This document shows positions 1 to 9,783 of a stretch of 64,000 nucleotides of DNA, one piece after another. The notes beneath the pieces are model-generated. The model did not search any database and was not told the origin of the DNA. It saw only the letters and a program-made list of their open reading frames with translations. How positions within the stretch are numbered: the first letter of the stretch is position 1; each line of letters opens with the position of its first letter. This DNA comes from Raphanus sativus (taxonomy: Eukaryota; Streptophyta; Magnoliopsida; Brassicales; Brassicaceae): the NCBI RefSeq assembly GCF_000801105.2, contig NC_079518.1, positions 27,164,772-27,228,771 of the forward strand. Direction: 5' to 3'. The position numbers were made by a program, and so were the translations under genes.

Positions 1-1226
1 GTCCAAACCACACAACCCGACCCGCCATTACGAATATCCGAACTAGCAAACGCTGTACAATTACAATCTTTCAAACACCTCTCTTCGCATTCTTTCAACC
101 CAATACGTCTGTCCACATTCGTCGCCTTAGTATCCGGCAGTTTCATCTTCTTCAACCGAACAAACCCATCTCCGCCGTTACAGCTCAGCCTCGTCTTCCT
201 TACGCAACCATCCGAATCATCTCTCAACCCCGGGACTTGCTCATTCCTCGGTTCAAACCCTTTTATACAATTACAACTCGGTGAAGTTGACGAATCGCAG
301 TAACCATAACTTCCACACTGTTTGTAGTTATCGCATTGGTCCTTTGGTGAGTACCATAACTGGTCCCAAGTCTTGGCTGTCTCAAGCCAAGTTAGTCTTT
401 CAAACAAACCCGTGGAGCTTAGTAATATTCTCGAATAAATGTTGGTTTTAGTGACCAGGTATGAGTAGGTCACTTCCTCGTTACTCGCTGTGAAGTTGTA
501 AACTAGGTAATCGGTTGGTTTCGTCTCCGGTACGTCGCTTCCGAACCTGATCCCGTTCCACGGACCGCTCCTGTACATTATCAACTCTTTGTTGCATACG
601 TAAAACTCAGGGAACCCGTTGGTTTTGAGCTTAGTTGAGAAATCTCCGCTCGATGGATCGTCTGGGGCTTTCCAGGATCTCAAGAATCTGTTGAGTCCGG
701 TTCTGTTATCCCAGCCCAGTTTCATCTCCGGAAGTAGTGTGTCTGTCGGAAAATCAAAACTCTGCCACAAGAACCCATCTGCTGGATCGTTACTGTTCAA
801 GTCTCTGAGAACAAAGTTACCGTTATCAAGAAGCTCTGCCGATCTCACGTGTCCTTTGGTCAGATTGGTCGACCATACAGGTGTATCGGATTGGTCGAAT
901 ATGGCGAGATTATTGTCGAAGATTCTGAGAGTTCCGTGGGGACTAGAAAGAGGATTGTCTCTGTTCGCAACCCATACGTAAGTTCTTCGGGAGATTTTCT
1001 TGTACCAGATTCCGAGATACCAACGAGAAGAAGTTGAGGGGAGATTGAAGAAACCTAGCTCGAAGATTTCTCCAGAGGATGTAATGGTTTTGTTGCTTGA
1101 GATGGTAAGAGATTCTGTAGCCGACAAAGTTTTGGCAGAGATAGAGAAAGCTTGAAACACAATTAAGGCAAAGAAGATGAACATGATGAAGGTGTAAGCA
1201 TGGTGGTAGTTTGATATACTTCTCAT
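1..1226 (-). CDS. S-domain receptor-like kinase (ARK/SRK type), N-terminal part, cut by window edge
   Basis: Reading the minus strand from the ATG at 1226-1224 gives 408 codons without a stop up to the left edge. The order is typical of G-type lectin S-domain receptor kinases: a hydrophobic signal peptide (about residues 9-32), a bulb-type lectin domain with the motifs YLGIWY and [11 protein letters not shown], an S-locus glycoprotein domain with [12 protein letters not shown], an EGF-like segment ([15 protein letters not shown]), and the start of a PAN domain ([11 protein letters not shown]). These proteins are plasma-membrane receptors that sense an extracellular ligand and signal through a cytosolic Ser/Thr kinase. 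The transmembrane and kinase parts lie beyond position 1. The long first exon, with no intron in the ectodomain, fits this family. Closest to ARK1-3 by recalled motifs. An SRK or SLG allele cannot be excluded without the missing 3' part. Confidence 0.93.
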   Translation of the reverse strand, partial: MRSISNYHHAYTFIMFIFFALIVFQAFSISAKTLSATESLTISSNKTITSSGEIFELGFFNLPSTSSRWYLGIWYKKISRRTYVWVANRDNPLSSPHGTLRIFDNNLAIFDQSDTPVWSTNLTKGHVRSAELLDNGNFVLRDLNSNDPADGFLWQSFDFPTDTLLPEMKLGWDNRTGLNRFLRSWKAPDDPSSGDFSTKLKTNGFPEFYVCNKELIMYRSGPWNGIRFGSDVPETKPTDYLVYNFTASNEEVTYSYLVTKTNIYSRILLSSTGLFERLTWLETAKTWDQLWYSPKDQCDNYKQCGSYGYCDSSTSPSCNCIKGFEPRNEQVPGLRDDSDGCVRKTRLSCNGGDGFVRLKKMKLPDTKATNVDRRIGLKECEERCLKDCNCTAFASSDIRNGGSGCVVW

Positions 1227-1639
1227 CTCGCTCTCTTTTTCTCTCTCGTGTTTTTTTTTTTTGTTTTCTCGTATTTCTTGACAATATTTCGTCTGACAGC
1301 AAGTGTACGAGTCAAGATTTATTTCTTACAATATTATTACTTGAGAGTTGCCAAGACCTTTCCAACTGCTTTTTAGTTTTTTTATGCAACTATTTAGGCT
1401 ACTTGAGCCACTTTTCGATTATTTATAAAAATTGTCAGAGTTGATTAATACAAAATAAGAAAATCGTTTGTGGTTGGTGTGGAGTGGTTTGGTTCCCTCC
1501 CTGCATTTCTCAACAATCTAATCAAGATCTAGTCTGTTCGTCGAGCTTCTATCTAAGGCCGTTTCAAGTTGTGTTTCTCCTACGTAATAGTATTCGGAAG
1601 AAGGGTTAAGGAACGTGCATGTTCTGTTTTGCCAGGTTA
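1227..1639. other. Upstream region of the S-domain kinase, no gene assigned
   Basis: This is the 5' flank of the minus-strand kinase. It carries CT/GA-rich and T-rich tracts just upstream of the ATG (1228-1265) and a TTTATAAAT-like box on the minus strand near 1420, too far away to be a confident TATA box. On the minus strand, 1640-1518 is open and would encode about 39 residues ending in a stop at 1518. I do not recognise it. It may be the end of an older gene cut by the adjacent TIR element. Confidence 0.4.
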
Positions 1640-1744
1640 TAAGAGCATCATTACTGGTTGTCCCAAAATTTGAGTCCTTAAATATTTTATTATTACTTTG
1701 TACATAAGAAATTTTGGTAAGGACAATCATAAAATAGAGATTAT

Positions 1745-2712
1745 TGGTAGGACTTTATAAGTTTCTCAAAAGCTTATTCATTGAAAAACAGAGCATGGCT
1801 CTTTATATAGTCACTTACAAACGACAGAAGCAAAGCTAACTCTTAAGAAATTGGAACAAGATAAACTTATTCAAAAGTTCAGAACCAAACACACCTCTAT
1901 ATGGATCCGGGTTTAATGCGTGGTGAGTTCCAGTCTTCAAGCAACAAAAGAACAAAAACAAATGTCAAAACACAGATCAACATTGTGTCTCATCATAGTT
2001 CAAGAAAAAAACGCCAATTCATTTGCCTCCGTCCCTGAGTTTGTGAAGAACACCACCTATTCCAATAAACCAAACCTCATAAAGCAATCAAATTTGGTTC
2101 ATAAAACACACAACACAAGAAAAACAGAACATGCAGTGGTTCTGGTAGTACCTTGAGATCACCAGAGAGTTTGGTCACGATGTTTGCAACCTGTAACTGT
2201 GTCTTGCAATGAACCAAGAGATGACTGCATTACTTAAGAACAATGCATAACCCGATGTACTTCTTCTGCTATCCAAATCCCCTGCATAATCACTGTCTGA
2301 AAATGCTTCAAGTTTGTTGCTCCCATTCCTCTTGTAATGAACTCCGAGATCCACCGTTCCTTTCACATATCGAAGGACTCTTTTCACTGCTCCTAGATGA
2401 ATTAGCGTGGGGCTTTCCATAAACCTGATGATCATCCCCAACACAAACATCAAATCAGGTCTTGTGGCTGCTATGTACATCAAACAGCCCACCATCTGCC
2501 AATAAAGATTTGCATCAGCCTTCCCAGAAGAGTCTTCCTTCGTTAGTTTTGTCCCTGGGACAATAGGATTTCTTACTGAATTGCAATCTTCATGGCTGCT
2601 TTGAACTCTTCAATCACGCTTGCCTTAGTTCCTGTCACAATCATATCATCTACATACAATGATACGATGACCAGATTACCTTCTTTGTCTGTTTTGACGA
2701 ACAAGAATCTCA
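1745..2712 (-). mobile_element. Ty1/Copia retrotransposon 3' fragment (RT, RNase H, LTR), degenerate
   Basis: On the minus strand, 2712-2640 encodes an RT palm piece with the YVDDMIV motif. 2495-2175 encodes the conserved connection to RNase H (GCLMYIAATRPDL, LRYVKGT, FSDSDYAGD, RRSTSGY). Frames are broken between these blocks and much of RNase H is deleted; a QVANIVTK-like C-terminal remnant lies near 2170. Beyond it, 2040-1745 looks like LTR sequence, with a TATATAAAG box read on the minus strand near 1810 and an AATAAGC poly(A)-type site. Copia elements copy themselves through an RNA intermediate. This one has no gag, integrase or 5' LTR and cannot be active. Confidence 0.75.
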
Positions 2713-2767
2713 AATAAAGAAAAAATTGATTTATTTTCCTCAAGAAACGAGAAAATAAAAATCACAC

Positions 2768-3007
2768 CTTTGTCTGAAAATCTGCTTGATTAGAAGCAGC
2801 TTTGTAGGAACCATCCAAGAGCTGCTTGAAGGAAGGTTTGAAGGACAGAGACTTATCGATCCAGACGCCATTAGCCGCCGAGAGTTTAGGGCCACCGTTA
2901 GCGCTGCCGTCGGCGAGGACGGCGGAGACGATATCGGAGGAGAAGGTGTTGAGATGATCGATGGAAGGGAAGTTGAGGAAAGAGTTGTGAGGCGAGAAAA
3001 TGTGTTT
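2768..3007 (-). pseudogene. Serpin exon fragment captured inside a TIR element
   Basis: The minus strand from 3007 to 2768 reads in one frame as a plant serpin N-terminal segment. It starts at the strand-1-like IFSP motif, then has FPSIDHLNTFSSDIVSAVLA, then DGSANGGPKLSAANGVWIDK, then LSFKPSFKQLL and YKAASNQADFQTK. It closely matches the Arabidopsis Serpin1 type as I recall it. About 30 residues between the IFSP motif and the FLNFPS segment are deleted. The fragment ends at an AAG|GTGTG junction, a plausible original exon 1 splice donor, so genomic DNA rather than cDNA was probably captured. The reactive-centre loop and most of the fold are missing, so it cannot act as a protease inhibitor. 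Confidence 0.85.
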
Positions 3008-3180
3008 ACCCTACCACGCTTCTTTCTCCACTCGCCACCTGTCACGAAGGACCAAATGAAAAAAGTTCTTAGTTTAGGACAAAACACAAATATTTCTTAG
3101 TATTTTCAGCCTTTTTCATTTTCTTTTGGGCCGAAAAACACTAAGGACTGGGTCTAAGGACACCAGTAAAGATGCTCTAA

Positions 3181-3464
3181 AGCTTAGGAATCTTGGATAA
3201 TATATATAAACTAGGTAGTAATCTGCACCACGCAGAGTGAAATAACTGATTAGATTATTTATTTTAAGTTGTAATAAAAGATATGTCGTATACTTGTTAA
3301 GGGATGAAAATTCAAATATCTGCTCGGATTTAGTTGATATACTCGGATTTCAGATTTTGATTTTTAGAGTTAGAAATTTAAATATGACTCGGATATTTAT
3401 AATTTTTTTTGTTTGAATGTGGTTTGGATTTGGTTCGAAGCATTACATGTTCAGTTAAGGTTCG
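3181..3464. other. AT-rich repeat-derived spacer
   Basis: No gene. The block at 3182-3211 shares the string AGGAATCTTGGATAATATAT with 6909-6935, so it is a third piece of the locally duplicated unit. The stretch 3302-3475 has TCGGATTT/GGTTCG-rich text that resumes after the LINE at about 4741-5160, so the LINE split an older repeat. Confidence 0.5.
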
Positions 3465-3475
3465 AGTTTGAGTAC

Positions 3476-4729
3476 TTTTTTTTTTGTCATCGACTTTACA
3501 GACTCAAGAGGACTCTGTAAATCAAACTGGTAACTCCGCATCCATATGCACGACAAAGGTCGGTTGATTCCTAGCACATCTGGCGAGGCTGTCGGCCTTT
3601 TGATTCTTCGTGCGAGATACGTAAATAATATCTGAACTATGAAAGTTTCTTTTCAAAGTCTCGATATCTGCTAAATAGGTTGCAAAAGCAGGCCATTCTT
3701 CTGGTTCCGAAACCATCTTCACCAATTGAGAACGATCTGTCGCAAATGTAACCCTGTACTGCCTCAGATTCCGCATACACTCAATTGCCCAAATTAATGC
3801 TTCTATCTCTGAGTGAAGAGGAGATAGAAAAGCTCTGACATTCCGTGCTCCCATAAGTCCATTATACCCTTCAAGGGTACTATACCATCCCTGTCCCGAG
3901 AACATATCCTTATCCTTCCAAGATCCATCAATAAAGCACCACCGTCCTGGAATAGACGGTAGATCCGAGTTCTGTTGTCCTATTACTGGTGTAGGGATAA
4001 TTTGTGCCTCTTTCCAAAGCCTTGACTCTGTTTGCGCTAGTTTAAAGTGTCCAAAGGTTCAACATCCAAATTGCTAAAAACTTTGTTATTCTTTCCCTTC
4101 CAAATATACCATAATATCCATGCAAACTGATGGCCCTCTAGTTTCGGAAAAACTCTCCAGAATAAATAATCCATATTAGTAAAAATAGATTATGTGAGGA
4201 AGAAAGAGTGATTTGATGGGATCTGGGATAGTGCCCAAACCTGACGCGCTGGAGGACATTCAAAAAATACATGATTTATTGATTCCTCTGGAGCACCACA
4301 TCTATCACAATATAAGTCCCCTGATAATCCTCGTGAGTGTAAATTCTTTCTCACCGAAATGCAGCCTGAGACTATTTGCCATAAGAAGTGCTTAATTTTT
4401 GGTGGGCAGCGAATTTTTCAGCAATGTGCCTTAAGGGAATCCACTGTAAGACCAAAAATTGGTAAAGCCTTGCCCTTATCCGGATAAACCCATTCGACCT
4501 GATATCCAGATTTTACTGAATATTTTCCGTTCTGAGTAAAACGTCATCCATCCCTGTCTATACTATGAAACCTACTCAATGGTATGCTTTCAATAATACT
4601 TACATCCCTGGGATCCACCAAGGCCCTGATTGCCTGTGAGTTCCAGATACGCAGATCTGGATCAATAAGTTGATCTACCGTAAGATCGGGGTGACTGAGA
4701 AAAAATCCGTAAGTTGATCTGGATCAATA
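3476..4729 (-). mobile_element. 5'-truncated LINE (ORF2 C-terminus: zf-RVT and RNase H domains)
   Basis: The element is on the minus strand. Its poly(A) tail appears as a T-run at 3476-3485, and an 11-bp target duplication flanks it (AGTTTGAGTAC at 3465-3475, AGTTTGGGTAC at 4730-4740, one mismatch). From right to left it encodes the end of a reverse transcriptase, a zinc-binding RT domain (DLYCDRCGAPEESINHVFFECP near 4330-4240, written here in two parts: DLYCDRCGAPEES and INHVFFECP), a linker with FAWILWYIWKGKNNKVF, and an RNase H-like domain (3905-3522) ending in a normal stop. A stop interrupts the frame near 4545. Plant LINEs retrotranspose by target-primed reverse transcription. This copy lacks ORF1, the endonuclease and most of RT. 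Confidence 0.85.
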
Positions 4730-4740
4730 AGTTTGGGTAC

Positions 4741-6026
4741 CTTTTAATTATGTAATTTAAAAAAAAAATCCAAATATACTTAATCCTCAAAGTCCAAAAA
4801 TAAAATAATATAAAATATAAAAATTTAATTAATATACTAAATACTTAAATTTACATAAAAATAGTTTAATTTAAATATTTGGAGAAAATATATATTTTCA
4901 GTATTTTGAACATATTTTATTATCTTAGTTATTTTAATATTAATTAATATCTAATAGATATAAAATTTGAAAGAACTAATATATAATTGTGTTTTAGATA
5001 TTTTTGGTATCCAAAATATTTTAATTTGGATTGATATCAGATCTGATTATCCAGATATTAAACTTTAGATCCATTTGAGTACTTTATATGTTTTAATTTT
5101 TGTTTAGTATTACTTTCAAATCAAGTTCGGTTCGGTTCTTTGGATCCAAATATTTTATTCAGACTTATTTTCTTCTACTATTATTAAAAAAATAAAGAAA
5201 TGTAAAACTAATATGTTGGGCTTATTTTACATACATAATTATTGGATCACACTTTAAGAATACCAATAAAATGGTTGGACGTGGTGTCAATAGTGTTGGG
5301 CAAGATGTAGTTTATAACCAATAATGTGAACTTTTATAAAAATATTTGGTAAATATAATAAAACACAATATAATCGGTGAAATGGGTTCGAGTTACGTCG
5401 AAAATAATGTGATTTCTTCACTTGATACATGAATTCTGTTTTTCAATCGATTTCGCGGATTTTTCTTTTCTAAAGCTTTTCTGATTTCTGATTTTTTCAA
5501 CAACCTGATTATGTTTCTAATTTTTGGGTTGATATGAAAATTCTCTAAAGAAAAACAGTATTTTGCTAAACTAAGATCTAACTTTGTGACTTCACCTAAA
5601 TTTTCTTAATTCATAACCAATATAATTATTTGTTTCTTTTGTATGAATAAACCTCAACCATGGCTAAGTTCGGCAAAATACATAATTTTCAATTTCTAAA
5701 AATATTCTCATTCTGCTATTTTAGTTGATATGAATTTTAATTATTTTGTAGTTTATTTTTTTCAACAATGATATTATTTAGTACTTGTCTGAAGAGAACT
5801 TGAATTCACTAATACAAAATTAATAATACGAAAACTAAAAAAAAGTTAATTAAAAAATATTAGTGTGTGAACACATTAAATTATATGCGATAAAATTAAG
5901 AAATTAGTGTGTGAAAAACATTAATTACTAAATAAATGTGAGACTAACACATAAGCATTTTTGTGCCAATGTATGTGAACACATTTTTGCAAATACTTCT
6001 CTTTTAATATATAAGGGATTTTAATA
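4741..6026. other. AT-rich intergenic DNA with no gene
   Basis: I see no coding potential, RNA gene or complete transposon. 4741-5160 is the right half of the repeat split by the LINE and ends in a TTCGGTTCGGTTC-type motif often seen in Brassicaceae repeats. 5800-6000 contains short repeated blocks around TTAGTGTGTGAA (near 5860 and 5908). Confidence 0.5.
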
Positions 6027-6905
6027 AATTCTATATTTTTAAAAAAATTTAGTCATGTTAAACTGGTAAAAATCAATTTGTTAATTTACTTAATAAACTA
6101 ATAAATATAAATAAAATTTGAATAAGTTTTTAAAAAAAAATTGAATAAGTTAACTATCACCACTGTTAAGTATTAGAGCGAAGGCTCAAGCAATCAAGTG
6201 AAGCCCATCAACCCATTCATATAGGGTTTCTATCACGATTTGATACTATACATTTGTGTAATAACTATTGTGTATAGTCTCTGTAGACAACTAGGGTTGG
6301 TTGTCCATAATATAATTGCATCCTCCTTGAAACCTTTTCATATTATGAATATGATTCAAATTTATCTTGATCTTCCAACCAATCTAAAGCTTTCTTGTTC
6401 TATTTATTTCTCGCATATTAATAAAGATTTAATAAGCTATTTTAGTTTCATCTTTATGTTCTATCCATGAAGCTCATTGGAGAAAACATACTTTTGTTTT
6501 GAGATTGCCTACAATAAGAACTGTTTCTAAACGTGTTTGATCATTTTTGATTCACTTTCTCTTAACTTATTTTCGTTAAACAAAAAAAAAAAAAACTTAT
6601 TTTCGTACTTTTAACCAAGACATCACCTTATACTGTAGCATGAAGCTGATTCCCTTTCAAAATAATGAGAAAGACAAGTCTGTCATTGAATATAATTGAA
6701 AAATGAAGCTTTAATTCCTGTAACTGTAATGTAAATCATCTTAACAGAATTAAATCATTTGATATATATTTTTCCAATGCTTTGTGATATTCACTTTGAT
6801 ATTGTAACTATCCGATATATTGATGAATTATTCTGATGAGAACAATGACAGTTGTTTTTCTACGAAGAAAGTACATGATTATTTTTCGATAGATGATTTT
6901 GTGAA
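6027..6905. repeat. Local duplication unit, copy 1 (compact)
   Basis: This non-coding stretch contains recognisable blocks: AAACTGGTAAAA at 6060, GAGCGAAGGCTCAAGCAATC at 6177, TTGCATCCTCCTTGAAAC near 6316, TGCCTACAATAAGAAC near 6506, AACAAGACATCACCTT-like near 6617, CCCTTTCAAAATAATGAGAA near 6652 and ATTCACTTTGATATTGTAAC near 6790. The same blocks occur in the same order and orientation from 7035 to 37.6 kb, separated by transposons. Copy 1 therefore serves as the uninterrupted reference for the insertion sites. I see no gene in it. Confidence 0.75.
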
Positions 6906-6946
6906 AGTTTAGGAATCTTGGATAATATATATAAATGTCAGTGTTT

Positions 6947-6951
6947 AAAAC

Positions 6952-7011
<60 letters not shown>
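6947..7011. repeat. (TA)n microsatellite
   Basis: Almost pure TA dinucleotide run, with one phase shift near 6971. It lies between the two copies of the local duplication. Confidence 0.95.
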
Positions 7012-7012
<1 letters not shown>

Positions 7013-7034
7013 TTAGTAAATTTTAGATTTTTAT

Positions 7035-7402
7035 TTTATTTTAGTCAAAGTATGTTAAACTGGTAAAAGATAATTTGTTAATTTATTTATTAAACTAATA
7101 AATATAAATAAAATTTTAAGAAGTTAACTATCACCAGTGTAAATATCAGAGCGAAGGCTCAAGCAATCAAGTGAAGCTCATTAACCCATTCATTTGATAC
7201 TATTCGTTTGTGTAATAGCTATTGTGTATAGTCTGTAGACAACTTTGGTTGGTTGTCTAAAAGATAATTGCATCCTCCTTGAAACATTTTCATGAATATT
7301 ATTCAAAAATTATCTTGATCTTCCAAACAATCTAAAGCTTTCTTCTTCTCTTTATTTCTTGCAAACTAATAATGATCTAATAAGCTAGTTTAATTTCATC
7401 TT
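7035..7402. repeat. Local duplication unit, first piece of copy 2
   Basis: Matches copy 1 from the AAACTGGTAAAA block to TTTCATCTTT, with small indels. It stops exactly where the LTR retrotransposon begins; the matching text resumes at 13495 with ATCTTTATGTT, as in copy 1 at about 6450. The rest of copy 2 is scattered at about 14730-14840, 27262-27305, 28300-28336, 35435-35581, 36529-36548 and 37591-37620. Confidence 0.8.
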
Positions 7403-7588
7403 TGTTATGTACCAGATTGTGATCGACATAACCGGACCGACCAGGACCGTACCGACCGCAGAAGATAATACTTATCGACTGTTGTACTTATCCACTTAGG
7501 ATAAACACGACCTGATGTATATATATATGTAAGATCCCTGGTCGAGATTAATAAGAAAAAACACGTTTCCCCACTTAGTTTCGTAACA
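7403..7588 (+). repeat. 5' LTR of the Copia-like element
   Basis: 186 bp, TG...CA ends, with a TATATATATATG box near 7520 that can serve as TATA box for transcription of the element. It is followed directly by TTATCAGCACGA (7590-7601), the position of a primer-binding site; I could not assign the tRNA. Confidence 0.9.
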
Positions 7589-7667
7589 CATTATCAGCAC
7601 GATACGTTCTCTAAAACCCGAACTACCCAAAACCACCAAAAAACCCTAAAAACGGCGCATCTTAAAA

Positions 7668-8210
7668 ATGATCTATCTCTCGAACCGTAAGGATCCAGAT
7701 GACGAGGAACATATCAAATCGAAGCTCTCGACGAAACGAATCCAACGCCGTAAACATCGTGTCAATCCGATCTCAGACGCTCCCTCACGCTCTGTTTCAA
7801 TACGCGCCGCCAGTAACCCTAAAAACCCTAATTTTGGCGCAACTTCAAATCGATCGATCTCTTCAACCCTGAAAAACCAGACGACGAGTAATATATAAAA
7901 TTGAAGCTCTTGACGAGACGAATGCAAAGCCGTCGACCTCGCCTCTATCTGACTCCGGACGCGCCCTCACGCTCTATTCTAAGACGCGCCGTCGAGTGAC
8001 CTAAAACCCTGAAATTCTAAAACTCATCCGACGACTTCAAACCGTTCGCTCTCTCAAACCGTAAGGATCCAGACGACGTGTAATATATCAAATTGAAGCT
8101 CTTGACGTGAAAAATCCATCGCCGCAAACCTCGTATCAATCCGATCTCAAACGCGCTCTCAAGCTCCATTCCAACCCGCGCCGTCAACTACCCTAAAACC
8201 CTAATCAAAA
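7668..8210 (+). repeat. Three imperfect tandem repeats in the LTR-element leader (about 180-190 bp each)
   Basis: Units begin near 7668, 7850 and 8035. Each carries the same order of blocks: CGNTCTCTC, CCGTAAGGATCCAGA or a variant, GACGANGTAATATATCAAATTGAAGCTCT, CGCCGTNAAC, CTCACGCTC and CGCGCCGTC, followed by ACCCTAAAACCCTAA. They lie between the primer-binding site and gag. Open frames here are short and not conserved between units, so I read the region as untranslated leader, possibly with packaging or promoter function (inference). Confidence 0.75.
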
Positions 8211-9233
8211 GCCTAAACCGCAGCCTCTCTCTATACTTTGTTACTTTCTGCGATTTGCTTCATCTATTATACTAACTTGTTTTGATTTGTTTTTGATTAA
8301 GGTTTCTAAAGATACAAGAGGTTTTTGCTCAACCTAAGACACGCGACCAGCTCCTGATCCGTTCCGGTCATGCAGTTCGCGATCCGACTTGTTCCAGCTC
8401 TCGGTGGTCCAAATCTACACTTCAAAGTTTTAAAAAGGTAAACTTTGAAACCCTAAAAGAACTCATAATCGAACATGGTTGATTGATAAAAGAATGACCA
8501 TTAAAATTTTGCAAAACCCCAAATCAAACCCTAGCAAAGATTAATAGGTCCAAACCCTTCCATGAGTAAATCGAAACTCTTAAACCAAAAGTTCGATATG
8601 AGATTGTTTTACAATTAAAATCAAAACCACAATGGTTTCTGAATCTCAAAACCCCCTTGATCTGAATGATCAAATCGAATCCTTAAACCTAGAAATCGAT
8701 CAATCCCCTAAAACATAAACAAGACGGTTTTCATCCAAAAACATCTATTTTTTTTATGATTCCGACTTGAATATTGATCTGATTGTCTAGTTTGAATTTT
8801 TTTTAAAGTTGTTCTTGATGTTTAGAACTGCTTTGGATTGAGAATTACACAAACCCTATTTTTTTTATGAAATCCGATTGCAAATAGGTGTTATCGATTG
8901 AAATTGTTAAATTTTAGTCTACTTGCTAAATGATTTCCCTGATCAATGTCGAAATTGACTTGAGCCATTAGGGATTGATATAAAAAAATTATAGAAATTT
9001 TCTAGATTGCTAGATTGAAAGAAAAATCGGATTGCATTGCATAAATTTAAAGGTTGAAAGAAACCAAAGCTGCATTGCTATATTAACTAAAATAAATCGG
9101 ATTAGATTATATAATTTAGAGGTTGAAAGAAACCAAATCACATTGCATAAATAAAAGGTTGAAAGAAACCAAAATGCATTGTTTGAATCTGATTATAAGT
9201 CAAATAATAAGACTCTAAAATCTATATTTTCAG
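8211..9233 (+). other. 5' untranslated leader of the LTR element
   Basis: No coding potential. From 9040 to 9180, the phrase GGTTGAAAGAAACCAAA repeats three times with about 60-70 bp spacing. A possible splice acceptor precedes the gag ATG, but I cannot show a leader intron. Confidence 0.5.
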
Positions 9234-9782
9234 ATGTCGAATTTGGATTATCCAGCCCTTAATCTCTCTGGAGATAATTATTTAAAATGGGCCATGAACA
9301 TTGCAAGTGTCCTGAAGATAAGAGGACGTGACAGATGTATCATCAAAGACGAGTATGCAACTGAAAATGAAAAATATGGGGCATTAACAATTATTCGCCA
9401 ACATCTCACTGAGGATCTCAGAGATCAGTATCTAAATATTGAGAACCCTCTAGACCTTTGGACAGAGTTAAAATCCAGATATACAATAGTGTTATTACCA
9501 AAGGCTAGGTATGAGTGGATAAATCTCAGATTTCGGGACTTTAAGTCCATAGATGAATATAACTCAGCTCTAATCAAAATCGTTCCTAAATTGAAACTAT
9601 GTGGTGAAGAGGTAACAGAGGAAGATTTACTGGAAAAGACATTCCTCACAGCTGATCCAAGGGATCTATTGTTACAATATACATACAGAAAAAAAAAAAA
9701 AGGTTTCACCACTTATACGAATTTGATCTCATATCTATTACAAGCTGAGAAGAATAATGATATACTAAAGCAAAACCAGTGA
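9234..9782 (+). CDS. Retrotransposon gag-like protein (UBN2 type)
   Basis: 182 codons from the ATG at 9234. The start YPALNLSGDNYLKWAMNI, the middle PKARYEWINLRFRDFKSIDEY and the end TNLISYLLQAEKNN are hallmarks of the plant Copia gag family with a UBN2 domain. Gag forms the virus-like particle that packages element RNA in the cytoplasm. In full-length relatives this domain continues into a zinc knuckle and then protease and integrase. Here a stop follows at 9781-9783 and only a short lysine- and glutamate-rich tail remains downstream, with no CCHC motif. The A-run encoding KKKKK (9690-9701) may itself be an expanded homopolymer. Gag may still be functional, because the element carries intact, identical LTRs. 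Confidence 0.85.
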   Translation: MSNLDYPALNLSGDNYLKWAMNIASVLKIRGRDRCIIKDEYATENEKYGALTIIRQHLTEDLRDQYLNIENPLDLWTELKSRYTIVLLPKARYEWINLRFRDFKSIDEYNSALIKIVPKLKLCGEEVTEEDLLEKTFLTADPRDLLLQYTYRKKKKGFTTYTNLISYLLQAEKNNDILKQNQ

Positions 9783-9783
9783 G

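Larger units (their letters stand above)
1643..3177. mobile_element. TIR DNA transposon (PIF/Harbinger-like by TSD) carrying foreign fragments
   Basis: The ends are similar inverted repeats: GAGCATCATTACTGGTTGTC at 1643 and, read on the minus strand from 3177, GAGCATCTTTACTGGTGTCC. Both are followed by a GTCCTTA-type block. Each end is flanked by TAA (1640-1642 and 3178-3180). A 3-bp TWA target duplication is the mark of PIF/Harbinger elements. No transposase is visible, so the element is non-autonomous. Its inside is occupied by a broken Copia 3' end (about 1745-2712) and a serpin exon fragment (2768-3007). The superfamily call rests on the TSD alone. Confidence 0.6.

Noticed and set aside
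1920..2156. Open frame in the Copia 3' region on the plus strand
   Set aside because: Antisense to the element's LTR and 3' end; low-complexity and no domain.
2740..3100. Overlapping open frames on both strands around the serpin fragment
   Set aside because: They are shadow frames; the protein similarity lies in another minus-strand frame without a start codon.
7668..7927. Small open frames in the LTR-element leader
   Set aside because: Not conserved between the three tandem repeats and upstream of gag; treated as untranslated leader.
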